NCBI RefSeq assembly: GCF_024655635.1
Contig: NZ_JANLGI010000001.1
Span: 1 to 64,000, forward strand
Direction of reading: 5' to 3'
Source: Allobosea sp. 47.2.35
GTDB lineage: Bacteria > Pseudomonadota > Alphaproteobacteria > Rhizobiales > Beijerinckiaceae
Length of the DNA stretch: 64,000 nucleotides
This document shows positions 54,202 to 64,000 of the stretch, piece after piece. The position numbers were made by a program, and so were the translations under genes. The notes below the pieces were generated by a model, which saw only the letters and a program-made list of their open reading frames with translations, was not told the DNA's origin and searched no databases. Every line of letters begins with the position of its first letter. Position 1 is the stretch's first letter.

Positions 54202-55032
54202 ATGCTTCGTTTGACCATCGCCGCCGCGCTGCTCGCCGGCACCGCGCTCGCCGCGCATGCCCAGGCCTTGCCTGAGCGCGTCAAGACCGCCGGCAAGATC
54301 GTGATCGCGACCCAGCCGAACTATCCGCCGATCGCCTTCAAGGATGTCGCGACCAACCAGCTTTCGGGTTTCGATATCGAGCTGGGCGAGGCCATCGCCA
54401 AGGAACTCGGCGTCAAGGTCGAGTGGCAGGAGACCGCCTTCGCCCAGATGCTGCCCTCGCTGCAGACCGGCCGCGTCGATGCCGTGATGGCGGGGATGAG
54501 CGACCTGCCGGCCCGGCGCGAGACCGCCGACTTCATCGACTACATGGATTCCGGCGCGCAGTTCTACACGGTCACCGCCTTCAAGGACACGATCAAGACC
54601 CCTGAGGACCTCTGCGGCAAGAGCGTCGGCGCCAGCCGCTCGACCAACTGGCCCCGCCAGATCGGCGAATGGAGCGAGGCGAACTGCGTCGCCAAGGGCA
54701 AGCCGGCGATCAACGTGGTCGGCACCGAGGGCTCGGTCGACGCCCGCACCCAGCTCAAGACGCAGCGCCTGCAGGGCGGCGTCCAGGGCAGCGAGACGAT
54801 GAGCCATTTCCAGAAGCTGGAGCCGAACACCTATATCCCGCTTGGCAAGCCCTTCACCCATTCGCTGGCCGGCATCCCCTTCGCCAAGACGGCGGAAGGC
54901 ACGCAGCTGCGTGACGCGGTCAAGGGCGCCCTCGACCGGCTCCAGGCGAACGGCACCTATTACAAGCTGATCGAGAAGTATGGCCTGGCCAACAACGCGA
55001 TCAAGCCGATCACCATCAACCAGGGCAAGTGA
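54202..55032 (+). CDS. Amino-acid ABC transporter substrate-binding protein
   Basis: 276-residue periplasmic family 3 solute-binding protein. Signal peptide MLRLTIAAALLAGTALAAHAQ; core pieces are QPNYPPIAFKD, GFDIELGEAIAKELGVKVEWQ, and DLPARRETADFIDYMDSGAQFYT. In this operon the binding protein is last, unlike the other three importers in the window, and it is followed by a strong terminator. The ligand is a polar amino acid, perhaps arginine or argininosuccinate-like. Confidence 0.93.
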   Translation: MLRLTIAAALLAGTALAAHAQALPERVKTAGKIVIATQPNYPPIAFKDVATNQLSGFDIELGEAIAKELGVKVEWQETAFAQMLPSLQTGRVDAVMAGMSDLPARRETADFIDYMDSGAQFYTVTAFKDTIKTPEDLCGKSVGASRSTNWPRQIGEWSEANCVAKGKPAINVVGTEGSVDARTQLKTQRLQGGVQGSETMSHFQKLEPNTYIPLGKPFTHSLAGIPFAKTAEGTQLRDAVKGALDRLQANGTYYKLIEKYGLANNAIKPITINQGK

Positions 55033-55083
55033 GCCTGGCCTGAGGCCGGCTGAGCCAGCCTCGGCCTTCAGCGCGACAATCCG

Positions 55084-55117
55084 ATCCCGGCCAGGCTTTT
55101 GCCTGCGCCGGGATTTT
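55084..55117 (+). terminator. Intrinsic terminator of the amino-acid importer operon
   Basis: Stem ATCCCGGC-CAGGC with GCCTG-c-GCCGGGAT (one bulged C), TTTT loop, then a short T tract. It lies about 50 bp past the binding-protein gene. Confidence 0.85.
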
Positions 55118-55192
55118 CGTCTCGGGCTTGCCGGGGCGGCTGCGCTGACGTAACCCGGTCAGGTCTCATCCGGATCGCCAGCGCCCGCCGTC

Positions 55193-56371
55193 ATGTCAGC
55201 CTCGATCACCGACCGTTATGCCGCCCTGGTCGAGGCGGGCGCCATCGAGCGCGATCCCGCGCAGGTCGCGGTGGTCAAGAAGCTGCAAGCGCTGACCGAA
55301 ACGCTCGCCGCTCGCCGCCTCGCTCGCAAGGGCAGCGCGCTCGGTTGGCTCTTCGGCAAGAAGCCTGACACGGCAGCGGCCCCGAAGGGACTCTATGTCT
55401 GGGGCTCCGTCGGCCGCGGCAAGACCATGCTGATGGACATGTTCTTCGAGGCCGCACCGGTGAAGCGCAAGCGCCGCGTGCATTTCCACGAGTTCCTCGC
55501 CGACGTCCATGGCCGCATCAACGCCTACCGGCAGAAGATCAAGAGCGGCGAGGTCAAGGATTCCGACCCGATCGCGCCCGTTGCCGCCGACCTTGCGGAC
55601 GAGGCCTATCTGCTCTGCTTCGACGAGTTCACCGTCACGGATATCGCCGATGCGATGATCCTCGGCCGGCTGTTTACGGCGCTGTTCGCGGCTGGCGTCG
55701 TCGTGGTCGCGACCTCGAATGTCGAGCCGTCGCGGCTCTACGAGGGCGGGCTCAACCGGGCCTTGTTCCTGCCCTTCATCGAATTGCTGCAGACCAAGGT
55801 CGAGGTGCTGAAGCTCGATGCGCGCACCGATTTCCGGCTGGAGAAGCTCGGCGGCGCGCCGGTCTATCATGTCCCCGCCGACGAGAAGGCCAAGGCTGCG
55901 CTCGATGCCGCCTTCAAGGCCTTGTCGGGCAAGGCGCAGGGGCAGCGCACGGTGCTCAATGTGCAGGGCCACGATCTCGTCCTGCCGCAGGCGGCCGGCA
56001 GTGTGGCGCGGGCTGGTTTCGCCGATCTCTGTGCGCAGGCCTATGGCGCGTCCGACTATATCGCCTTGGCGCAGCGCTTCCACACGCTGGTGCTGGACGA
56101 CATCCCGATCCTCGATTTCGACCGGCGCAACGAGGCCAAGCGCTTCATCATCCTGATCGACACGCTCTACGAGCATCATGTGAAGCTCGTCGCCTCCGCG
56201 GCGGCCGAGCCGCATGAGCTCTATCGGGCGAGCAAGGGGCGCGAGGCCTTCGAGTTCGACCGCACCGTCTCCCGCCTGATCGAGATGCGCTCCGAGGAAT
56301 ATCTGGCGATGCCGCATGGCCGGCCGGATTCGGCGGCGAGCGGCGACACCACCGGCCTGGTCGAGACCTGA
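55193..56371 (+). CDS. zapE: Cell division protein ZapE (AFG1-like ATPase)
   Basis: 392-residue P-loop ATPase with Walker A GSVGRGKTM (71-79), Walker B LLCFDEFTVTD, arginine-finger region and LDARTDFRLEKL. AFG1/ZapE homologues associate with the Z-ring. Length and the GLYVWGSVGRGKTMLMDMFF start of the core are typical. It precedes the TetR gene by three bases, suggesting co-transcription. Confidence 0.9.
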   Translation: MSASITDRYAALVEAGAIERDPAQVAVVKKLQALTETLAARRLARKGSALGWLFGKKPDTAAAPKGLYVWGSVGRGKTMLMDMFFEAAPVKRKRRVHFHEFLADVHGRINAYRQKIKSGEVKDSDPIAPVAADLADEAYLLCFDEFTVTDIADAMILGRLFTALFAAGVVVVATSNVEPSRLYEGGLNRALFLPFIELLQTKVEVLKLDARTDFRLEKLGGAPVYHVPADEKAKAALDAAFKALSGKAQGQRTVLNVQGHDLVLPQAAGSVARAGFADLCAQAYGASDYIALAQRFHTLVLDDIPILDFDRRNEAKRFIILIDTLYEHHVKLVASAAAEPHELYRASKGREAFEFDRTVSRLIEMRSEEYLAMPHGRPDSAASGDTTGLVET

Positions 56372-56374
56372 CCG

Positions 56375-56974
56375 ATGCCGCAGCGCGAGCCGAGCGAGAC
56401 CCGCATCCTCACGGTCGCCGGCGAGCATCTGCGCAAGTTCGGGCTGAAGCGCTTCACCGTCGTCGCCGTGGCGGAAGAGGCGGGCATGACCCATGCCAAT
56501 GTCTACCGCTACTTCCCGTCCAAGGGCGCGCTGATCGACGCCGTCGTCGATGTCTGGTTGAAGGCGACCGAGCGCCGGCTCGCCGATGTCGCGGACGGAC
56601 CCGATCCGGCCGACGACAAGCTGGAGCGTCTCATTCTGGCGCTCGCCAAGGCCAATCGCGATCTGTTGACCGAGGAGCCGCATCTCTTTGCCGCGCTCTC
56701 CTTGGCTGTCGCCAAGCGACACGCGATCAGCCGGCGCAACCGAACCCGCGTGCGCGCCCTGTTCGAGCGCGTGGTCGACGAGGGCATGGCCACCGGCGTG
56801 TTCGAGCCACGCGACCGCGAACGGGCGATCGCCTTCGTCATCGACGCGACCAACCGTTTCATCCATCCGGCCTCGCTGGCGCTGGAGGCGGACGTGCCGC
56901 AGGCCTCGGTCGATACGCGGCTCTCGACCCTGATCCGCGTGATCCTGCGGGTGCTCGGCAGCGGGATCGTGTGA
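56375..56974 (+). CDS. TetR-family transcriptional regulator
   Basis: 199 residues with an N-terminal HTH (about 10-55, FTVVAVAEEAGMTHANVYRYFPSKGALIDAV) and an all-helical ligand domain. No transporter gene is adjacent, so the target is unknown; the preceding zapE gene is just three bases away. It may control a gene outside this window or itself. Confidence 0.88.
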   Translation: MPQREPSETRILTVAGEHLRKFGLKRFTVVAVAEEAGMTHANVYRYFPSKGALIDAVVDVWLKATERRLADVADGPDPADDKLERLILALAKANRDLLTEEPHLFAALSLAVAKRHAISRRNRTRVRALFERVVDEGMATGVFEPRDRERAIAFVIDATNRFIHPASLALEADVPQASVDTRLSTLIRVILRVLGSGIV

Positions 56975-58248
<1,274 letters not shown>

Positions 58249-58257
58249 TCTAGAGCG

Positions 58258-58294
58258 AGGGCGGCGGCGCGGAGACGCGCGGCCGCCCTTTCGT
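58258..58294 (+). terminator. Hairpin with T tract between mdh and sucC
   Basis: 13-bp stem with one mismatch (58258-58270 with 58277-58289) followed by TTTCGTC and a T5 run slightly later. It would end or partially attenuate mdh transcription ahead of sucC. Confidence 0.65.
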
Positions 58295-58326
58295 CAATTT
58301 TTGTCGCTGTCAGGGAAACCGAGCAC

Positions 58327-59523
<1,197 letters not shown>

Positions 59524-59532
59524 GGAGCAGAC

Positions 59533-60417
59533 ATGTCCATCCTGATCGACAAGAACACCAAGGTCATCTGCCAGGGCTTCACCGGCAAGAACGGGACCTT
59601 CCATTCCGAGCAGGCGATCGCCTATGGCACGCAGATGGTCGGCGGCACCTCGCCGGGCAAGGGCGGCTCGCTCCATCTCGGCCTGCCCGTCTTCGACAGC
59701 GTGCACGAGGCCAAGGCCAAGACCGGCGCCGATGCTTCGGTCGTCTATGTGCCGCCTCCGGGCGCCGCGGACGCGATCTGCGAGGCGATCGATGCCGAGA
59801 TCCCGCTGGTGATCTGCATCACCGAGGGCATCCCGGTGCTCGACATGGTCCGCGTCAAGCGTTCGCTGGTCGGCTCCAAGACCCGCCTGATCGGCCCGAA
59901 CTGCCCCGGCGTCGTCACCGCCGGCCAGTCGAAGATCGGCATCATGCCGGCGAACATCTTCAAGCCGGGCAATGTCGGCATCGTCTCGCGCTCGGGCACG
60001 CTGACCTATGAGGCGGTGTTCCAGACCACGAATGAGGGCCTCGGCCAGACCACGGCCGTCGGCATCGGCGGCGACCCGGTCAAGGGCACCGAGTTCATCG
60101 ACATGCTCGAGATGTTCCTGGCGGACCCGAAGACCGAGTCGATCGTCATGATCGGCGAGATCGGCGGCTCGGCCGAAGAGGACGCGGCGCAGTTCATCAA
60201 GGACGAGGCGAAGCGTGGCCGCAAGAAGCCGATGGTCGGTTTCATCGCCGGCCGCACGGCTCCTCCCGGCCGCCGCATGGGCCATGCCGGCGCGATCATC
60301 TCGGGCGGCAAGGGCGGCGCCGAGGACAAGATCGCGGCGATGGAAGCGGCCGGCATCCGGGTCTCGCCCTCGCCGGCGCGCCTTGGAAAGACCTTGGTCG
60401 AAGTGTTGAAGGGCTGA
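59533..60417 (+). CDS. sucD: Succinyl-CoA synthetase alpha subunit
   Basis: 294 residues with the CoA-binding [14 protein letters not shown] motif and the phosphohistidine site in [14 protein letters not shown] (His within the GHAGAI motif). [12 protein letters not shown] is also typical. It pairs with sucC and precedes sucA by 160 bp, a gap that holds a small CGGGCC-AA-GGCCCG hairpin (60490-60503) and a 7-bp inverted repeat (60523-60529, 60540-60546). Confidence 0.97.
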   Translation: MSILIDKNTKVICQGFTGKNGTFHSEQAIAYGTQMVGGTSPGKGGSLHLGLPVFDSVHEAKAKTGADASVVYVPPPGAADAICEAIDAEIPLVICITEGIPVLDMVRVKRSLVGSKTRLIGPNCPGVVTAGQSKIGIMPANIFKPGNVGIVSRSGTLTYEAVFQTTNEGLGQTTAVGIGGDPVKGTEFIDMLEMFLADPKTESIVMIGEIGGSAEEDAAQFIKDEAKRGRKKPMVGFIAGRTAPPGRRMGHAGAIISGGKGGAEDKIAAMEAAGIRVSPSPARLGKTLVEVLKG

Positions 60418-60577
60418 CATCGCGCGAGCGGTGCGGCCGGGGCGATCCCGGCACGCCGCTGGCGGCCTCAGCTTACGAAACGATTAGGTCGGGCCAAGGC
60501 CCGGCCGAGCGAATTAAAAGGGATGTCCGGGCAAGGGTTCGGACATGGCTTAAGCGGCGAAGGAAGGCAGGAGCATC

Positions 60578-63535
60578 ATGGCTCGCCAGGACATCAACGA
60601 GGCTCTCGCGCAGACCGGCTTCCTCTATGGCGGCAACGCCGCCTATATCGAGGATCTCTATGCCCGCTACGAGGCCGACCCCAAGTCGGTCGACGAGCAG
60701 TGGCAGAGCTTCTTCGGCGCGCTGAAGGACGACAAGGAAGCCGTCCTGCAGAACGCCAAGGGCGCGTCCTGGAAGAAGCAGCACTGGCCGGTCGTCGCCA
60801 ATGGCGAGCTGGTCTCGGCGCTGGACGGCAACTGGGCCGTCGTCGAGAAGGTGATTTCCGACAAGCTCGGCGCCAAGGCCAAGGCCGCCGGCACCGCTCT
60901 CTCCGCCGCCGACGTGCAGCAGGCGACCCGCGATTCCGTGCGCGCGATCATGCTGATCCGCGCCTATCGGATGCGCGGCCACCTTCATGCCAAGCTCGAC
61001 CCGCTGGGCATCGAAAGCCGCAACGACCATGAGGAATTGTCGCCGGCCGCCTTCGGCTTCACCGACGCCGATCTCGACCGCAAGATCTTCATCGACAACG
61101 TGCTCGGCATGGAGTTCGCCTCGATCCGCGAGATGGTCGCGGTGCTGCAGCGGACCTATTGCGGCACGGTCGGCATCGAGTTCATGCATATCTCCGACCC
61201 CGAGCAGAAGGCCTGGCTGCAGGAGCGCATCGAGGGGCCGGACAAGGAGATCGCCTTCACCAAGGAAGGCAAGAAGGCGATCCTGAACAAGCTGATCGAG
61301 GCCGAGGGCTTCGAGAAGTTCCTCGATCTCAAGTTCACCGGCACCAAGCGCTTCGGCCTGGATGGCGGCGAGGCGCTGGTCCCGGCGCTGGAGCAGATCA
61401 TCAAGCGCGGCGGCGCGCTCGGCGTGCGCGACATCGTCTTCGGCATGGCCCATCGCGGCCGCCTCAACGTGCTGACCCAGGTTCTGGGCAAGCCGCACCG
61501 CGCGCTGTTCCACGAGTTCAAGGGCGGCTCCTTCGCGCCTGACGACGTCGAAGGCTCGGGCGACGTGAAGTACCATCTCGGTGCGTCCAGCGACCGCGAG
61601 TTCGACGGCAACAACGTCCATATCTCGCTGACCGCGAACCCGTCGCATCTCGAGATCGTCGACCCTGTCGTGCTCGGCAAGGTGCGCGCCAAGCAGGACC
61701 AGTTCGGCGACATCGTCGAGCGCTCCAAGGTGCTGCCGCTGCTGATCCATGGCGACGCGGCCTTTGCCGGCCAGGGCGTCGTGGCGGAATGCCTCGGCCT
61801 GTCGGGCCTGAAGGGCCATCGCACCGGCGGCTCGCTGCATTTCATCATCAACAACCAGATCGGCTTCACCACCTATCCGCGCTATTCGCGCTCCTCGCCC
61901 TATCCGTCCGACGTGGCGAAGATGGTCGAGGCTCCGGTCTTCCATGTGAACGGCGACGATCCGGAAGCGGTGGTCTTCGCCGCCAAGGTCGCGATCGAGT
62001 TCCGGCAGAAGTTCCACAAGCCGGTCGTCATCGACATGTTCTGCTATCGCCGCTTCGGCCATAACGAGGGCGACGAGCCGGGCTTCACCCAGCCGCTGAT
62101 GTACCGCAAGATCCGCGGCCACAAGTCGACGCTGGAGCTCTATGGCGAGAAGCTCGCCGCCGAGGGCGTGATCGAGGCCGGCGAGCTCGACGCGATGCGC
62201 GCCGCCTGGAAGGCGAAGCTGGAGGTCGAGTTCGACGCCGGCCAGGCCTTCAAGCCGAACAAGGCGGACTGGCTCGACGGCCGCTGGGCCGGCATGAAGG
62301 CGATCCGCGCCGACGAGGACGATCCGCGCCGCGGCGCCACCGGCGTGCCGGCGGAGACGCTCAAGGAGATCACCGAGAAGATCACGGCCGTCCCGGCCGG
62401 CTTCAACGTCCACAAGACGATCCAGCGCTTCCTCGACAACCGCAAGAAGGCGGTCGAGAGCGGCGAGGGCATCGACTGGGCGACGGCTGAAGCGTTGGCC
62501 TTCGGCTCGCTGCTGCTCGACGGCAACCCGGTGCGCCTCTCCGGCCAGGATTGCGAGCGCGGCACCTTCTCGCAGCGCCATTCTGTGCTGATCGACCAGG
62601 AGACCGAAGCCCGCCACACCTCGCTGAACCATATCCGGGAGGACCAGTCGCGCTACGAGGTCATCAACTCGATGCTCTCGGAAGAGGCCGTGCTCGGCTT
62701 CGAATACGGCTACACCCTGTCGGAGCCGAACGCGCTGACGATGTGGGAGGCGCAGTTCGGCGACTTCGCCAATGGCGCGCAGGTCGTGTTCGACCAGTTC
62801 ATCTCCTCGGGCGAGCGCAAGTGGCTGCGCATGTCCGGCCTCGTCTGCCTGCTGCCGCATGGCTACGAGGGCCAGGGTCCGGAGCACTCCTCCGCCCGCT
62901 TGGAGCGCTTCCTGCAGATGTGCGCCGAGGACAATATGCAGGTGGCGAACTGCTCGACGCCGGCGAGCTATTTCCACATCCTGCGCCGCCAGCTGAAGCG
63001 CGACTTCCGCAAGCCGCTGATCCTGATGACGCCGAAGTCGCTGCTGCGCCACAAGCGCTGCATCTCCGACCTCGCCGATCTCGCCGAGGGCTCGACCTTC
63101 CACCGCGTGCTGGCTGACGATGCCGAGCGCGGCAAGTCGACCACCAAGCTGGTCAAGGACTCGAAGATCCGCCGGGTCGTGCTCTGCTCGGGCAAGGTCT
63201 ATTTCGACCTGCTGGAGGAGCGCGAGAAGCGCGGCGTCGACGATGTCTACCTGATGCGCGTCGAGCAGCTCTATCCGTTCCCGCTGAAGACGCTGGCGCA
63301 GGAGCTGGCGCGCTTCAAGGGCGCCGACGTTGTGTGGTGCCAGGAGGAGCCGAAGAACATGGGCTCCTGGACCTTCGTCGAGCCCTATCTGGAATGGGTG
63401 CTGGGCCATGCCGGCTCGAAGTCGAAGCGTCCGCGTTATGTCGGCCGCCCGGCCTCGGCCGCGACCGCGACCGGCCTGATGTCCAAGCATCTCGCCCAGC
63501 TTAACGCCTTCCTCGACGAGGCCTTCGCGGCCTGA
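60578..63535 (+). CDS. sucA: 2-oxoglutarate dehydrogenase E1 component
   Basis: Thiamine-diphosphate enzyme that decarboxylates 2-oxoglutarate and transfers succinyl to the E2 lipoyl arm. 985 residues, as usual. FLYGGNAAYIEDLYARYEADPKSVDEQW is the family N-terminus. The ThDP region includes RHRTGGSLHFIINNQIGFTT-like and RRFGHNEGDEPGFTQP elements; C-terminal LLPHGYEGQGPEHSSAR and VWCQEEPKNMGSW are present. The ATG follows GGCAGGAGCATC. sucB follows at 106 bp. Confidence 0.97.
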   Translation: MARQDINEALAQTGFLYGGNAAYIEDLYARYEADPKSVDEQWQSFFGALKDDKEAVLQNAKGASWKKQHWPVVANGELVSALDGNWAVVEKVISDKLGAKAKAAGTALSAADVQQATRDSVRAIMLIRAYRMRGHLHAKLDPLGIESRNDHEELSPAAFGFTDADLDRKIFIDNVLGMEFASIREMVAVLQRTYCGTVGIEFMHISDPEQKAWLQERIEGPDKEIAFTKEGKKAILNKLIEAEGFEKFLDLKFTGTKRFGLDGGEALVPALEQIIKRGGALGVRDIVFGMAHRGRLNVLTQVLGKPHRALFHEFKGGSFAPDDVEGSGDVKYHLGASSDREFDGNNVHISLTANPSHLEIVDPVVLGKVRAKQDQFGDIVERSKVLPLLIHGDAAFAGQGVVAECLGLSGLKGHRTGGSLHFIINNQIGFTTYPRYSRSSPYPSDVAKMVEAPVFHVNGDDPEAVVFAAKVAIEFRQKFHKPVVIDMFCYRRFGHNEGDEPGFTQPLMYRKIRGHKSTLELYGEKLAAEGVIEAGELDAMRAAWKAKLEVEFDAGQAFKPNKADWLDGRWAGMKAIRADEDDPRRGATGVPAETLKEITEKITAVPAGFNVHKTIQRFLDNRKKAVESGEGIDWATAEALAFGSLLLDGNPVRLSGQDCERGTFSQRHSVLIDQETEARHTSLNHIREDQSRYEVINSMLSEEAVLGFEYGYTLSEPNALTMWEAQFGDFANGAQVVFDQFISSGERKWLRMSGLVCLLPHGYEGQGPEHSSARLERFLQMCAEDNMQVANCSTPASYFHILRRQLKRDFRKPLILMTPKSLLRHKRCISDLADLAEGSTFHRVLADDAERGKSTTKLVKDSKIRRVVLCSGKVYFDLLEEREKRGVDDVYLMRVEQLYPFPLKTLAQELARFKGADVVWCQEEPKNMGSWTFVEPYLEWVLGHAGSKSKRPRYVGRPASAATATGLMSKHLAQLNAFLDEAFAA

Positions 63536-63641
63536 CGACTGACCCGGCGGCGCCTATCCGCGCTGCCGGATTCCATTGCCGCATCGGCGCCTCAGCCGGT
63601 GCCGAACCTGCCGCCAGAGAACGAGACAACAGAGGCCTGAC

Positions 63642-64000
63642 ATGGCGACCGAAATCCGCGTACCCACCCTCGGCGAATCCGTTTCCGAGGCCACCATCGG
63701 CAAGTGGTTCAAGAAGCCGGGCGAGGCGGTGAAGGCCGACGAGCCCCTGGTCGAGCTCGAAACCGACAAGGTGACGCTGGAAGTGAACGCGCCGGCCGCC
63801 GGCGTGCTCGGCGAGATCGTCGCCAAGGAAGGCGATACCGTCGGCGTCAGCGCCCTGCTCGGCACGATCGCTGAAGGCGGCGCTGCTGCTGCCGCGGCCC
63901 CCGCGCCGAAGGCCGAGGCCAAGCCGGCCGCTGCTTCGGCTCCTGCCGCCGAGGCTCCGAAGGCTGTCGCGACCAAAGCCGCCGATTCCGGCCCGGCCGT
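63642..64000 (+). CDS. sucB: Dihydrolipoamide succinyltransferase (E2), 3'-partial
   Basis: Lipoyl-bearing core of the 2-oxoglutarate dehydrogenase complex. The window holds the first 119 residues: a lipoyl domain ([20 protein letters not shown]...) with the lipoyl Lys43 in ETDKVTLEV, then an Ala/Pro/Lys-rich linker. The rest of the gene is outside. GAGGCCTGAC precedes the ATG. Confidence 0.95.
   Translation, partial: MATEIRVPTLGESVSEATIGKWFKKPGEAVKADEPLVELETDKVTLEVNAPAAGVLGEIVAKEGDTVGVSALLGTIAEGGAAAAAAPAPKAEAKPAAASAPAAEAPKAVATKAADSGPA

Noticed and set aside
60473-63490. 1005-codon open frame antisense to sucA
   Set aside because: It is a shadow of the high-GC sucA codons; its composition is Arg/Ala/Leu-rich and sucA itself is unmistakable.

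Overview
The window is high-GC chromosomal DNA from an alphaproteobacterium, most likely order Hyphomicrobiales and perhaps near Bosea. That placement rests on the gene order mdh-sucC-sucD-sucA-sucB, the alphaproteobacterial-type serC/serA pair, the phbA/phbB/phaR polyhydroxybutyrate locus and pst-phoU-phoB. It is inferred from gene content, not from a marker search. I see no rRNA, tRNA, transposase, phage gene or CRISPR array. The one clearly foreign-looking stretch is an AT-rich kinase gene at about 26.5-27.8 kb.

Layout. 0-4.3 kb: an MFS transporter cut by the window edge, then phbB, a DUF1737 gene and phbA, with the repressor phaR divergent. 4.4-8.3 kb: two c-di-GMP EAL proteins. 8.7-16.3 kb: housekeeping genes (rpmF, mtgA, ispA, purA), an M20 amidohydrolase and a tyrosine-phosphatase-like protein. 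16.3-21.4 kb: a MuiA-family protein, an orphan ATP synthase subunit a, and a SugE/Gdx guanidinium exporter preceded by what looks like a guanidine-II (mini-ykkC) riboswitch, then an amidotransferase and an EamA exporter. 21.4-26.4 kb: a PAS protein, a class A beta-lactamase, and serC-serA-DUF1902. 26.5-28.7 kb: the AT-rich Ser/Thr kinase and a structured non-coding stretch. 29.4-38.9 kb: a carbohydrate or sugar-acid block with a mutarotase, a lactonase-like hydrolase, an ABC importer without its ATPase, a DapA-family aldolase, a GntR regulator and a TRAP transporter. 39-42 kb: four uncharacterised envelope genes. 42-49.6 kb: ppk2 and the phosphate regulon phoR-pstSCAB-phoU-phoB. 50-55 kb: a LysR regulator with an argH paralogue and a polar amino-acid ABC importer. 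55-64 kb: zapE, a TetR regulator, then mdh-sucCD-sucA-sucB of the TCA cycle.

How it fits together. Carbon storage (phb), phosphate storage (ppk2) and phosphate uptake (pst/pho) all lie here. Nutrient capture is a second theme: four binding-protein-dependent importers. In three of them (ABC sugar, TRAP, Pst) a palindromic element sits exactly between the binding-protein gene and the first membrane-subunit gene, which suggests a shared way of raising binding-protein mRNA.

The most interesting leads are the guanidine-II-like leader of sugE, the AT-rich kinase, the orphan atpB, the cluster of three overlapping single-pass proteins with a convergent polytopic partner, the PhoR kinase without membrane segments, and the binding-protein/permease palindromes.
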